DNA of 64,000 bases from an uncultured SAR86 cluster bacterium (GTDB lineage Bacteria; Pseudomonadota; Gammaproteobacteria; Magnimaribacterales; D2472). The position numbers and the translations under genes are program-made. Below are positions 20,314 to 29,741 of this stretch, one piece after another. The notes under the pieces were generated by a model, which was given only the letters and a program-made list of their open reading frames with translations, was not told the origin of the DNA and did not search any database. How positions within the stretch are numbered: position 1 is the first letter of the stretch; every line of letters starts with the position of its first letter. Location: NCBI GenBank assembly GCA_902515775.1, contig CABXVU010000002.1, forward strand, positions 1 through 64,000, read 5' to 3'.

Positions 20314-20478
20314 CCATCTCAAAAGGAGTCAATAAAATGATGAGACTTCTTTCCCCTAAGTCTTTGATAACATTTTAATGTTTAATTATAGATTTTTTAT
20401 TGGCTCCTTGCGAGATTTTATTTTTGAAAAGACAATATTGCACTGCAAAAGATATCTTGTACAATTATCAACCTGTGT

Positions 20479-20554
20479 GGGGCTATAGCTCAGCTGGGAG
20501 AGCACCTGCTTTGCAAGCAGGGGGTCGGCGGTTCGATCCCGCCTAGCTCCACCA
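20479..20554 (+). tRNA. tRNA-Ala (anticodon TGC)
   Basis: GGGGCTA/TAGCTCC acceptor including a G3:U70 pair, CTGC-TTTGCAA-GCAG anticodon arm, GGTTCGATCCC, encoded CCA. Confidence 0.97.
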
Positions 20555-20634
20555 ATTCTCCTAAAGGCCATTTTCATTTCTAATATTGTTTTTAAAAGAC
20601 TACAATTTATTACTAAAGGTTAATTTATTTATTA

Positions 20635-21111
20635 ATGCCAGAATATTTATCTATTTCAGAAATCATGCAAACTGCTGTTACTCCAGTATTTTTATTGGCT
20701 GGTATTGGAGCTCTTTTGAATGTAATGACTGGCAGACTTGGAAGGATTATAGACAGACTGAGATATCTTCAAAGCTTTCTTGAAAGAGTAAATTTAGAGG
20801 ATAAGGAAATAATTTTAATGAATAGAACGAGACTTATCCTTCGTACTCGATTCATCAATACTTCAATCTTCTTTTGTACCTTAAGCGGCTTGATTGTGTG
20901 CATCGTAATTGGTGCGTTATTTGTTGGCGGCATAAATCAAATCACATTAGATAGTTTTATTTCTATAGCATTTATTCTTTGTATGCTTAGTCTAATTTTG
21001 TCTCTTATTTTTCTAATATGTGAGATTTTGTTTGCTACTCGAACCTCCAGAAAAAATTTACTGGCCACTGAATCAATAATTGCAAGGTGTCAAATTGATG
21101 CAAGCAAATAA
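20635..21111 (+). CDS. DUF2721-like membrane protein
   Basis: Short protein with AVTPVFLLAGIGALLNVMTGRLGRIIDRLR and further hydrophobic segments. Confidence 0.7.
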   Translation: MPEYLSISEIMQTAVTPVFLLAGIGALLNVMTGRLGRIIDRLRYLQSFLERVNLEDKEIILMNRTRLILRTRFINTSIFFCTLSGLIVCIVIGALFVGGINQITLDSFISIAFILCMLSLILSLIFLICEILFATRTSRKNLLATESIIARCQIDASK

Positions 21112-21607
21112 ATCTTCTAAGAGATCTATTTCACTTATAGGAATGGCTGGAGCAGGAAAATCTACCATTTCGAAGGAGCTTGCCAAAATTATTGATTATG
21201 AAATTATAGATTCTGATTTTTTTATTGAAAAAGAGTATGGTCAATCACTTCAAAATATTTTAGACAATAAAGGATATCTAAAACTGCGTGAGATTGAAGA
21301 GGACATACTATTAAAAATTAATTTTAATAAAATTATTTTATCAACTGGTGGAAGTGCTATTTATAGTAATAAAGCTATGAATTATTTAATGGATAATTCA
21401 ACCGTTTTCTTTTTAGATGTTCCTTTTGACCAAATAATTGAAAGAGTAAAAAATTTTTCCGCAAGGGGATTTGCAAAATCACCCAATCAAACTATCAAGG
21501 ATGCATTCGAAGAGAGGAAGTGCTTATATGAAAAGTACTCACATCATTTAATAAATAACTCATTTGATGTTGATTCATGTGTTAAAAAAATTCTAGAACT
21601 AATTTAA
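21095..21607 (+). CDS. shikimate kinase-like
   Basis: SLIGMAGAGKSTISKELAK (Walker A), DSDFFIEKEYG, LREIEEDIL, ILSTGGSAI; ORF track start is 21080. Confidence 0.78.
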   Translation: MMQANKSSKRSISLIGMAGAGKSTISKELAKIIDYEIIDSDFFIEKEYGQSLQNILDNKGYLKLREIEEDILLKINFNKIILSTGGSAIYSNKAMNYLMDNSTVFFLDVPFDQIIERVKNFSARGFAKSPNQTIKDAFEERKCLYEKYSHHLINNSFDVDSCVKKILELI

Positions 21608-21622
21608 GATTTAAAAAAAGAA

Positions 21623-22444
21623 TTATTTATATTTTTTAATTCCTTCCAGGGCTCCAATAACATTGGCATATTCACGATTTTGCTGATACTGTCCTTGGAC
21701 TCCTGCTAGCCCTAATCTTTGATCAATACCATTTCTAATTTCTGACAGGCAGGATGTTCTGCCTATGAAACATGCTTTTTCAGATGCAATTAACAATGCA
21801 TTTAAGTAAGCAACTGTCCCAATCACCTCGCCAATCATATTACATAGTGCTGCTGCTGTATTTTCCATTGTATCGGTGGAGCTAAAAGCTGCTCTCCCAA
21901 AGTTTACTGCTGTAAGCTCTGGTGACAGATTGCCTATTTTGTTTACAACATCTCCAATTAATAAATCAAGCTCGAGTCTTGAACCTTTTTCACCAAATTC
22001 ATTAATTTCTCCACCATTTGAAGTATTAAAAAGAAGAGATCCTAGTCCTTCTAACATACCCCCACCAACTGCAATTCCGCCAAGATGATTAAAGCTTTCT
22101 CCTTGAGCATGAACACAAGCTGTTCCTGTTCCTGCACTGACAATGAGGGCAGACTCATCTTCTAAGCCATATAATTTTTTTGCCCCCAGTCCAATTGCTT
22201 CAATCTCATTAATTTTAATAATTTCTATTCCGCCTAATGAATCCTCAAAATCTGAGGATTTGCCACCTGTAACTCCCAATACTTCAACTTTTGATATAGG
22301 TAATTCAAGATCAAGAAGTATTTTCTTTATAATATTAGTTGTTATTTTTTCCTTAGAAGATGGAACAGTGAAGTATTTAACAGAATTTTCAGAAAATATA
22401 GCTACATCTGTATTTGAAATCCCAAAGTCAAAGGCAGCAAGCAT
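21623..22444 (-). CDS. type II pantothenate kinase-like
   Basis: AAFDFGISNTDVAIF; SAGTGTACVHAQGESFNHLGGIAVGGGMLEGLGSLLF pattern as in CoaW/PanK-II. Confidence 0.72.
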   Translation of the reverse strand: MLAAFDFGISNTDVAIFSENSVKYFTVPSSKEKITTNIIKKILLDLELPISKVEVLGVTGGKSSDFEDSLGGIEIIKINEIEAIGLGAKKLYGLEDESALIVSAGTGTACVHAQGESFNHLGGIAVGGGMLEGLGSLLFNTSNGGEINEFGEKGSRLELDLLIGDVVNKIGNLSPELTAVNFGRAAFSSTDTMENTAAALCNMIGEVIGTVAYLNALLIASEKACFIGRTSCLSEIRNGIDQRLGLAGVQGQYQQNREYANVIGALEGIKKYK

Positions 22445-22647
22445 TATTTATCTTTGTCGTCTTTGACTTCTTCTGCCTTACCTTCAACAATTGTTGTTTT
22501 ATTTTTGAAAAATGACGTGCGTCGACGATTGCCCCATTTGATTCTGTCATCTCTGTCCATTTGCTTTTTTGAAGCTTTAATTTTTCCTAGATTCATAAAA
22601 ACAAATAAGGAAAATATAGCAAGAATACTAAAAAATATAGCATTCAT
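22444..22647 (-). CDS. small hypothetical protein, one N-terminal hydrophobic helix
   Basis: Compact ORF abutting neighbours on the same strand. Confidence 0.55.
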   Translation of the reverse strand: MNAIFFSILAIFSLFVFMNLGKIKASKKQMDRDDRIKWGNRRRTSFFKNKTTIVEGKAEEVKDDKDK

Positions 22648-23388
22648 CTATCTGCTTCTTAGTTTCATTAGAAGGCGTAATATTTCAATGTAAAGCCATA
22701 TTAAAGTAACCATAAGCGAGAACGCTCCGTACCATTCCATATACTTTGGTAATCCTTGATCAGCGCCTTCTTCAATAAAATCAAAGTCTAAAACAAGATT
22801 AAGCGCTGCAATTCCAACAACAAATAATGAAAATCCTATTCCAAATAGTCCATTAGAATGAATGAAGCCAATCCCTGAACCAAAAAAAGACATGATGAAG
22901 CTTACCAGGTACAAAAGAGCAATACCCATAGTTGCTGAAAAAATCATTAGCCTGAAGTTTTCAGTAGGTTTGATGATGCCACTTTTATAGCAAAACAGTA
23001 AAGATGCAAGAATACCAAAGGTTAGTCCTATAGCTTGAATACCAATACCGGGATATTGGGCTTCAGCAAACACTGTAATTCCACCAAGCGCAACTCCTTC
23101 AAAACCTGCGTAAAATGGTGCAGTAGTTCCCGCTTTAGATGGATTTCTAAAAATTGTAACGAATGCAAGAATGGTTCCAATAATAAGACTTGGCATCGCT
23201 AATGCAGGAATATTCCAACCGATAAATGCTCCAGCGAAACAAAGTGACAGCAAGATGGCTGTTTTGTTTACAGCACCATCGAGAGTCATACGTTCTGTCT
23301 TTGGCAACGCACCAGTATTATCAAAATTTCTTGTAAAAGCTGGATTTCCAGATCTTCCAAAAGTATTTAAAGCAGAGTGTTTTGACAT
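22648..23388 (-). CDS. Bax inhibitor-1/YccA family membrane protein
   Basis: Multiple TM segments; GNPAFTRNF N-terminus and FDFIEEGADQGLPKYMEWYGAFSLMVTLIWLYIEILRLL C-terminus. Confidence 0.82.
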   Translation of the reverse strand: MSKHSALNTFGRSGNPAFTRNFDNTGALPKTERMTLDGAVNKTAILLSLCFAGAFIGWNIPALAMPSLIIGTILAFVTIFRNPSKAGTTAPFYAGFEGVALGGITVFAEAQYPGIGIQAIGLTFGILASLLFCYKSGIIKPTENFRLMIFSATMGIALLYLVSFIMSFFGSGIGFIHSNGLFGIGFSLFVVGIAALNLVLDFDFIEEGADQGLPKYMEWYGAFSLMVTLIWLYIEILRLLMKLRSR

Positions 23389-23448
23389 AAGTTTTCTCCT
23401 AAAAAAACTATTATGAATTACTTATGGGCTACTAGACAAATTTAAAGG

Positions 23449-24489
23449 CTATAGTTTGTCAATCCAATCAGTAATCAATTTTATACCCGTTTCATCTGAG
23501 AGGGCTCTCCCGGATTCTGGCATCATGATTCCAGGATCTAATGACTTCATCCTATAAAGAAGAATTGAATCCTCAGGATGACCCGGAACAATTGAATATT
23601 TTAAATTTCCACTTGCACGTCCAGCCGCAACTGGCTTTTTATATATTCCAATTTGTTCTTTATCTTGCTCCGTAAAGTTCAAATATAAGCCTGTTGTGTC
23701 TGCCGAACCACCAGGTATGTGACAGTGGCCACAATTTATATCAAGGTATGCCCTAGCTCTCTCATTCAAAACTACATTAACATCTGCATAATTCGAGATT
23801 GAAGTTGATCCAAGATTTTCGTTAATCCATCCTAATGCTGCCCAATAGACAAGTTGATTCATCTCTCCAGCATCATATTCAACTAATTTGTTCATGTTTC
23901 TTGCCTTGGGACCTATTGGAGTCACAACTTTTTTTAATTGATGACATTCTTTGCACTGATTCTGATTAGGCGCCCGATATCTTACATCTTTTATTTTTCC
24001 TGAAGAATTAACAAACCTTGTAGGAATTGTAGCTCCAGCTATTGCTCTTTTAGCATCCGTTTGATCTTCATTCCAAACATAGCTAATGGCTTTCCAACCA
24101 TTATTGGTATTTATTAAAAGGCGGGTTTCAAGTAATTCGGCCTCCAGGGGACCATTACTATTGAGATATGCAAAAGTTTTTATAAGAACTGAACCAACTG
24201 GAAATATAAAGACTTTATTTTTTTTATAACCAACTTTTTTTCCTTCAGGCACATAAACAAATCTTAGCTTATCAGTTTCATCTGAAAACAATTGGCTTAA
24301 TAAAGAATATGGATGGACATTTGAAACTGGCTTCTGATTTTTTAAATCCTTAAAAAAACCATAATCACTGAGAAATTTTGGTACATGTGAAAATTTTTCA
24401 AAATCAAAACTACTAATGTTTTGAGATTTTGTGTCAAAACAAATGAATAAAGTAATTAATAAAGAAATTTTTTTAGAATGTTTCATCAA
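23449..24489 (-). CDS. secreted diheme c-type cytochrome-like protein (SO_2930/HNE_0200-like)
   Basis: Two CXXCH motifs: CKECH and CGHCH; N-terminal hydrophobic segment; C-terminal GHPEDSILLYRMKSLDPGIMMPESGR. Confidence 0.78.
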   Translation of the reverse strand: MMKHSKKISLLITLFICFDTKSQNISSFDFEKFSHVPKFLSDYGFFKDLKNQKPVSNVHPYSLLSQLFSDETDKLRFVYVPEGKKVGYKKNKVFIFPVGSVLIKTFAYLNSNGPLEAELLETRLLINTNNGWKAISYVWNEDQTDAKRAIAGATIPTRFVNSSGKIKDVRYRAPNQNQCKECHQLKKVVTPIGPKARNMNKLVEYDAGEMNQLVYWAALGWINENLGSTSISNYADVNVVLNERARAYLDINCGHCHIPGGSADTTGLYLNFTEQDKEQIGIYKKPVAAGRASGNLKYSIVPGHPEDSILLYRMKSLDPGIMMPESGRALSDETGIKLITDWIDKL

Positions 24490-25714
24490 ACTCTACTTTT
24501 TCAAGTGGAATAATCTCTCCATCAAACTCATGGATGTCTATAATTGCTGACTCAAAATAGGGGAGCATATAACCAATAGGTTTTATGGCAAGTAATGTTG
24601 CATTACCGTTGTTAGTAACAACCATTTTTTCATTTTCTGGTTGCCCAAATATAAGTTGAGTAAATGGCAACAAACCATCCCAAAAAATGTCTGGCATATC
24701 TCCGCCTGATAAATCAAAAAGTATCTTAGCTAGCTCTCCCTTACTAGTGTCAGGATTATATCCAGTTGGACCAAACGTATTTCCATGAATTTGAATTGAT
24801 TTAGGGTGGGGATAGTAAGTTTTATCATCTGTATCATTCCCATATGTCACCACTGCAATATTTACAGTATCATTCTCCCCAATTTCATTATTAAAAATTT
24901 CCACATCAGAATTTGCTTGAATTATTATTCCAGTACCTCTTGGGACCTCGCCCACAATGTTTCCTTCTGGTGCAAAATTATCGGTATTGTTACCAACTGA
25001 ACGGTTGTTAAATACCCGCACGTGATGTCCGCCTTGTTGTGGTAAGCCAGGCAAATCAAAAACTAATATTCCACCAGTATTATTTGTTGCGGTATTGTTA
25101 TAAACGTCTGCAAAGTAAGAATTTTCAATTTCAATTCCTGCGACGTTAAATTCTGCTCTACTATTTCGAACAATAATGTTTTGAGATTGCCCAACATAAA
25201 TTCCGGCATCAGATGCTCCTATTGCAACACATCCATCTATCAAAACATTTTTTGATTCAACTGGATATAGCCCATAAGCTCCATTTTCTGAGCTTGGACC
25301 ATTCGTCCACTCAGTTTTTACTCTTAAGAACTTTATGTTTGTAACACTTTTTACTTTTATTGCATCGCCTTTAGCATTTTGAATTGCAAAATCTTGAAGA
25401 GTCACATTATCTGAAGTGACACTGAGTCCTTGAGCACCGCTGAGTTGATTGCTAAAGTCGAGGATTGTTTGCCCCATACCTTCACCTTCAATTTGTACTC
25501 CAGGTACATCGAGTGAAAGTGAGTCTTCTAAAGTAAATATACCTGCTGATAGCCTAATTATATCTCCTGGTTCGGCTAGAATAAGGGCTTCTTGAATATC
25601 CAGATAAGAATTTTCAGATGGTTTTATTAATTGAACTGCAGACGATATAGAGGCACTTACAAAAAGCGTTGCTAAAAATAAAAATTGACTAGATAACCTT
25701 AGGAATTTCACCAA
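24473..25714 (-). CDS. secreted parallel beta-helix repeat protein
   Basis: Signal-like N-terminus; repeated right-handed beta-helix pattern (VIDG CVAIGASDAGIYVGQSQNIIVRNSRAEFNVAGIEIENSYFADVYNNTATNNTGGILV). Confidence 0.82.
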   Translation of the reverse strand: MVKFLRLSSQFLFLATLFVSASISSAVQLIKPSENSYLDIQEALILAEPGDIIRLSAGIFTLEDSLSLDVPGVQIEGEGMGQTILDFSNQLSGAQGLSVTSDNVTLQDFAIQNAKGDAIKVKSVTNIKFLRVKTEWTNGPSSENGAYGLYPVESKNVLIDGCVAIGASDAGIYVGQSQNIIVRNSRAEFNVAGIEIENSYFADVYNNTATNNTGGILVFDLPGLPQQGGHHVRVFNNRSVGNNTDNFAPEGNIVGEVPRGTGIIIQANSDVEIFNNEIGENDTVNIAVVTYGNDTDDKTYYPHPKSIQIHGNTFGPTGYNPDTSKGELAKILFDLSGGDMPDIFWDGLLPFTQLIFGQPENEKMVVTNNGNATLLAIKPIGYMLPYFESAIIDIHEFDGEIIPLEKVEFDETF

Positions 25715-26807
25715 ATTTTTCTAAAGGTTTTTCAAGCTCGTTCCAATCACATTCAAAGTCATCAGGAGCGTGTTCATACTCGAGCAAACCTAATGCTTCA
25801 AATTTCGGTCTTACTTTATCTGTAAGCAGCCCTATTCTTGAGAGATTTGGCATGATTCTTGTAAACAGAAAGTTTGTGAAAGCAGTATTAGCAGTTGTTG
25901 ATAACGCAAATTCTCTAGCTTCCTCCTCAGACATTTTTAAATATTTCTGCATGGCTTTTGTATTAATAAGTCTTTCTCTAGAAATAACACATGCCTCGTA
26001 TGCAAATTCTGCTCTTTCTTCAATTTCCTCAGGCGTTAATGTTTTGATGAAATCTTCCAAGTAATTGATACCAAATGTAACATGTCTAGCCTCGTCTCGA
26101 ATTATGTAATGAAGAAGCTGAGTTAACAGCGGATCCTTCGATAGACTTTTTAACATTTGGAAAGCAGCCAGTGCTAAACCTTCAATGATAATTTGCATTC
26201 CAATAAATTTAAGATCCCATCTAGGATCAGTAAGAATTTTATCAAGCAAAAGCTTTAAATTTTTATTAATTGGGTAATGCATACCAATTTTTTCTTGAAG
26301 ATAACGATTAAAAACTTCAACATGTCTAGCTTCATCAAAAGTTTGCGAAGCTGCATATAGTTTTGCATTATAAGTAGGCGCACATGCTGTAAGTTGCGAT
26401 GCAACAAGCAATGCTCCTTGTTCTCCATGAAGAAACTGACTGAGAAGTTCGGCTGCATCATGACGATCAAATTCAATCTTTTCTTTTTCAGTTAAACTTT
26501 CATATGCTTGAAGTGTCTCGTGAGGAAGATCTTCTTCGGCCTGCATGATTCTCTCATCTGCTGGATGGTTGTAATCCCAGTTTAAATCCATAGAGCCGTT
26601 CCAGTTTAATTCTTTGCCTAATTCATAAAGTTTTTTAATTCTATTATCGGCAACCGTATAGTCCCAGTTATAAGCACCGGTTAATGGGGTATTAAATATT
26701 TCAGCAACATCCTCGACTTGCTGAGGAGTAAGATTTAATTCATTTTCCACATCAAGATCAAACGTCAAGATATCTTTTGGAGGCCCATCAACTCTTTTAA
26801 TTTTCAT
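25689..26807 (-). CDS. ferritin-like/R2-like diiron protein
   Basis: HGEQ ... FDEARHVEVF ... IIIEG ... RDEARHVTFG: E, ExxH, E, ExxH ligand arrangement. Confidence 0.78.
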   Translation of the reverse strand: MKIKRVDGPPKDILTFDLDVENELNLTPQQVEDVAEIFNTPLTGAYNWDYTVADNRIKKLYELGKELNWNGSMDLNWDYNHPADERIMQAEEDLPHETLQAYESLTEKEKIEFDRHDAAELLSQFLHGEQGALLVASQLTACAPTYNAKLYAASQTFDEARHVEVFNRYLQEKIGMHYPINKNLKLLLDKILTDPRWDLKFIGMQIIIEGLALAAFQMLKSLSKDPLLTQLLHYIIRDEARHVTFGINYLEDFIKTLTPEEIEERAEFAYEACVISRERLINTKAMQKYLKMSEEEAREFALSTTANTAFTNFLFTRIMPNLSRIGLLTDKVRPKFEALGLLEYEHAPDDFECDWNELEKPLEKFGEIPKVI

Positions 26808-26863
26808 TTTTATATACTCCTAATACTCACAGTAGCGTGAGATTCACTACTATATGCTTTTTT

Positions 26864-28639
26864 TTAATCATTGAAAAGTTCCGTGAGCTTATCCAGTAAA
26901 GCCTCAGCTAGCTCATCAGCTCGGTTAATTGTAATAGATTTTTCATAATATTTTGTCACATCATGCCCAATTCCAATTGCAAGAAGCTCAACATTGCTTT
27001 GAGTTTGAATCATATTGATAATCTGTCGCAAATGATTATCTAAAAAATTACTGTGATTTGTTGAAAGAGTGCTGTCATCAACTGGAGCTCCATCTGATAT
27101 TACTATTAAAATTTTTCTTTCTTCGTTACGTTTACTTAATCTTTGATGAGCCCAAGCTAAAGCCTCTCCATCAACATTTTCCTTTAACAAACCCTCTCTC
27201 AACATAATTCCAAAACTTTTTCTCGCTTTACGAAAATTGTCATCAGCAGATTTAAAGATAATATGTCTTAAATCATTTAATCGGCCTGGATAAGAGGGAC
27301 TGCCTTGATTAACCCAAGCTTTTCTTGCATCACCACCTTTCCAATGTTTTGTAGTAAAACCTAAAAGCTCAGTTTTGACGTAACATCTTTCAAGCGTACT
27401 GCCTATGATATCTCCACATATTGCTGCCAAAGTCATCGAGCGGCCTCGCATTGACCCAGAGCTATCAATTAAAAGTGATACAACTGTATCTTTAAACTTA
27501 CTTTCACTCTCTTGTTTAAAACTTAAAGGATCTCCAGGCCTTGTTATAACTCGGTGAAGCTGAGCCGTATCAAGCAAACCTTCCTCAAGATTATAATTCC
27601 AGCTTCTGTTTTGTTGCGCTTGCAGTAGTCTTTGAAGCCTATTAGCTAATTTTCCAATAGTGGTTTGATATGGTGATATAAGCTGATCAAGCTGTATTCT
27701 AAGTCTTTGTGTCTCCTCGGGAGTTGCTAAATCAATTGCATTTATTATTTCATCGAATTGAGAAGTAAAAATTTGATAATCTTCATAAGCTGTTTGATCT
27801 AAGTCCTCATTAAAATTTCTTGTTAAATCTATTTCTTCATCTATTGAAGTTGAATCAATAGGCGCTTGAGCTTCTTCTATTAAATCAGTTTCTTCATCTG
27901 CAATACCCTCTGTTTGAGCTTCAATTATTTGTTCTTCTGAAGTCTGCTCAAATTCTTCTTGGTCTTGATCTTGATTCTGAGCTTGTTGCTCTTCTGAAAT
28001 TGACTCATCTCCTAATGATTCCTCATCGCTATTAGTTTGTGGTTCATGCATTAGATCAAGATCTTTCATCAATTCAAGAGCAATTAATTGAAAGTCTTCT
28101 TGAGACTTCTGAGCTTTGATTAACCTTTTGCCTAATTTATCGATATTTTTGGGAGCGGCAGACAGAAAAGCATTAACTATATTTTTACTATCCTCATGTA
28201 ATTCATCACCATTAAGTTTTTTCAACCATAAATTTGAAGCCAATGGATTAATAGAAGGGATTTTATTATCAATATTTTTCTTAGCTTCAGCGTTTAAAAA
28301 CAAACTTAAATTTGTCTTTGCACCAGGAAAAGCTTCTCCTCCAATCATTTCAACTCTGGAAAGCTCTAGTTCAGCAAAAAAATCTCTAGCTATTTTTGGC
28401 ATTTTAAGTGAGGGATTTTCTTTGTGATAGAGATGCCAAAAAGCTTGGAAATCTGCTTCCCCTCTCCAGGAGTTAATTTGAGATGAGGATCTTGGAGGAT
28501 TTTGCAAAGAAATATGAGACAAAGAAGGAGGCCGGCTTGAGGTCTGTGCAGTACTCTCTAGATTTGAATTATGAGATATAGCCCTTGTTGCTGAAAGGAC
28601 TGCTTGCTTAAACTCCTCCCGATTCTTAACCCAGCTCAT
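26864..28639 (-). CDS. CobT-like VWA domain protein
   Basis: [36 protein letters not shown]; long acidic central region; paired with CobS-like ATPase. Confidence 0.85.
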   Translation of the reverse strand: MSWVKNREEFKQAVLSATRAISHNSNLESTAQTSSRPPSLSHISLQNPPRSSSQINSWRGEADFQAFWHLYHKENPSLKMPKIARDFFAELELSRVEMIGGEAFPGAKTNLSLFLNAEAKKNIDNKIPSINPLASNLWLKKLNGDELHEDSKNIVNAFLSAAPKNIDKLGKRLIKAQKSQEDFQLIALELMKDLDLMHEPQTNSDEESLGDESISEEQQAQNQDQDQEEFEQTSEEQIIEAQTEGIADEETDLIEEAQAPIDSTSIDEEIDLTRNFNEDLDQTAYEDYQIFTSQFDEIINAIDLATPEETQRLRIQLDQLISPYQTTIGKLANRLQRLLQAQQNRSWNYNLEEGLLDTAQLHRVITRPGDPLSFKQESESKFKDTVVSLLIDSSGSMRGRSMTLAAICGDIIGSTLERCYVKTELLGFTTKHWKGGDARKAWVNQGSPSYPGRLNDLRHIIFKSADDNFRKARKSFGIMLREGLLKENVDGEALAWAHQRLSKRNEERKILIVISDGAPVDDSTLSTNHSNFLDNHLRQIINMIQTQSNVELLAIGIGHDVTKYYEKSITINRADELAEALLDKLTELFND

Positions 28640-28642
28640 TTA

Positions 28643-29626
28643 TTATGATTCTGGATTATGACTTTCTTTCAGATCTTCACCGAAACATCTTTGAAAATAC
28701 TCTGCAACAATTGGTCTTTCAGCCTCATCACATTTGTTGAGAAATGATAGCTTAAAAGAATGTTGTATATCTTTAAAAATAATATAATTCTGAGCCCATG
28801 TTATTACAGTTCTTGGAGACATTAATGTTGATATATCCTCATTGATAAAGCCTTGTCTTGTAAGATCAGCAAGCTGAATCATGCTTTTAACTAAGGCTTT
28901 ATCTTTTGCTGACTTAAGCTCAGGCACTTTACCGGCAACAACATCGATTTCATGCGAGCGTTCCAAATAATTCAGCGTTGATAAAATATGCCAACGATCC
29001 ATTTGACCCTGATTAATTTGTTGTGTGCCATGATAAAGACCGGTGACATCTCCCATGCCAACAGTATTGGTGGTTGCAAAAAGTCTAAAGCTTGGATGAG
29101 GAGATATCACATGATTTTGATCCAATAAAGTTAATTTACCTTCCACCTCTAAAATCCTTTGAATCACAAACATTACATCAGGTCTACCCGCATCATATTC
29201 ATCAAAAACAATAGCAACGGGATTTTGAATAGACCATGGCAAAATACCCTCTTTAAATTCGGTAATTTGTTTCTCATCTTTTAGCACAATGGCATCTTTA
29301 CCTAATAAATCTATTCTGCTTATGTGACTATCGAGATTAATTCTTACACAAGGCCAATTGAGTCTAGCTGCCACTTGCTCAATGTGTGTAGATTTTCCAG
29401 TTCCATGGTATCCCTGAATCATTACCCTGCGGTTATGTTCGAAGCCCGCTAAAATCGATAGAGTTGTATCTTTGTCAAATACATAAGTTGAATCAATTTC
29501 AGGTACCCATTGTGTCTTTTCTTTGTAGCCTTTTACTGAGAGATTTGTATCAATATTAAATGTTTTTTTTACATTAATTTTTTGATCGGGTTGATCTGGT
29601 AGGCTGATTCTTTCTGAGTTTATCAT
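28643..29626 (-). CDS. CobS-like MoxR-family AAA+ ATPase
   Basis: Walker A GYHGTGKSTHIEQVA, Walker B AIVFDEYDAGRP, sensor FATTNTVGMGD. Confidence 0.88.
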   Translation of the reverse strand: MINSERISLPDQPDQKINVKKTFNIDTNLSVKGYKEKTQWVPEIDSTYVFDKDTTLSILAGFEHNRRVMIQGYHGTGKSTHIEQVAARLNWPCVRINLDSHISRIDLLGKDAIVLKDEKQITEFKEGILPWSIQNPVAIVFDEYDAGRPDVMFVIQRILEVEGKLTLLDQNHVISPHPSFRLFATTNTVGMGDVTGLYHGTQQINQGQMDRWHILSTLNYLERSHEIDVVAGKVPELKSAKDKALVKSMIQLADLTRQGFINEDISTLMSPRTVITWAQNYIIFKDIQHSFKLSFLNKCDEAERPIVAEYFQRCFGEDLKESHNPES

Positions 29627-29741
29627 TTGATTATATTTTAGTATTTACAGGTGCACATATGCTAACTTTTGATGAGATAAAGTTCTAGTTTTAATTGATT
29701 CAATGTAAGATAAATTTTAATTCAATAAATCACTAAAATTA

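Noticed and set aside
20386-20577. ORF MKMAFRRIGGARRDRTADPLLAKQVLSQLSYSPTQ...
   Set aside because: Antisense to the tRNA-Ala gene; the RRDRTADPLLAKQVLSQLSYSPT string is a well-known spurious translation of a tRNA.
22143-22466. 107-aa plus-strand ORF
   Set aside because: Antisense to the pantothenate kinase-like gene, with low-complexity Ser/Pro/Ile composition.
26864-29626. Calling the CobS/CobT pair a B12 cobaltochelatase
   Set aside because: No CobN-like subunit or other cobalamin gene is visible in the window, so only CobST-like is supported.
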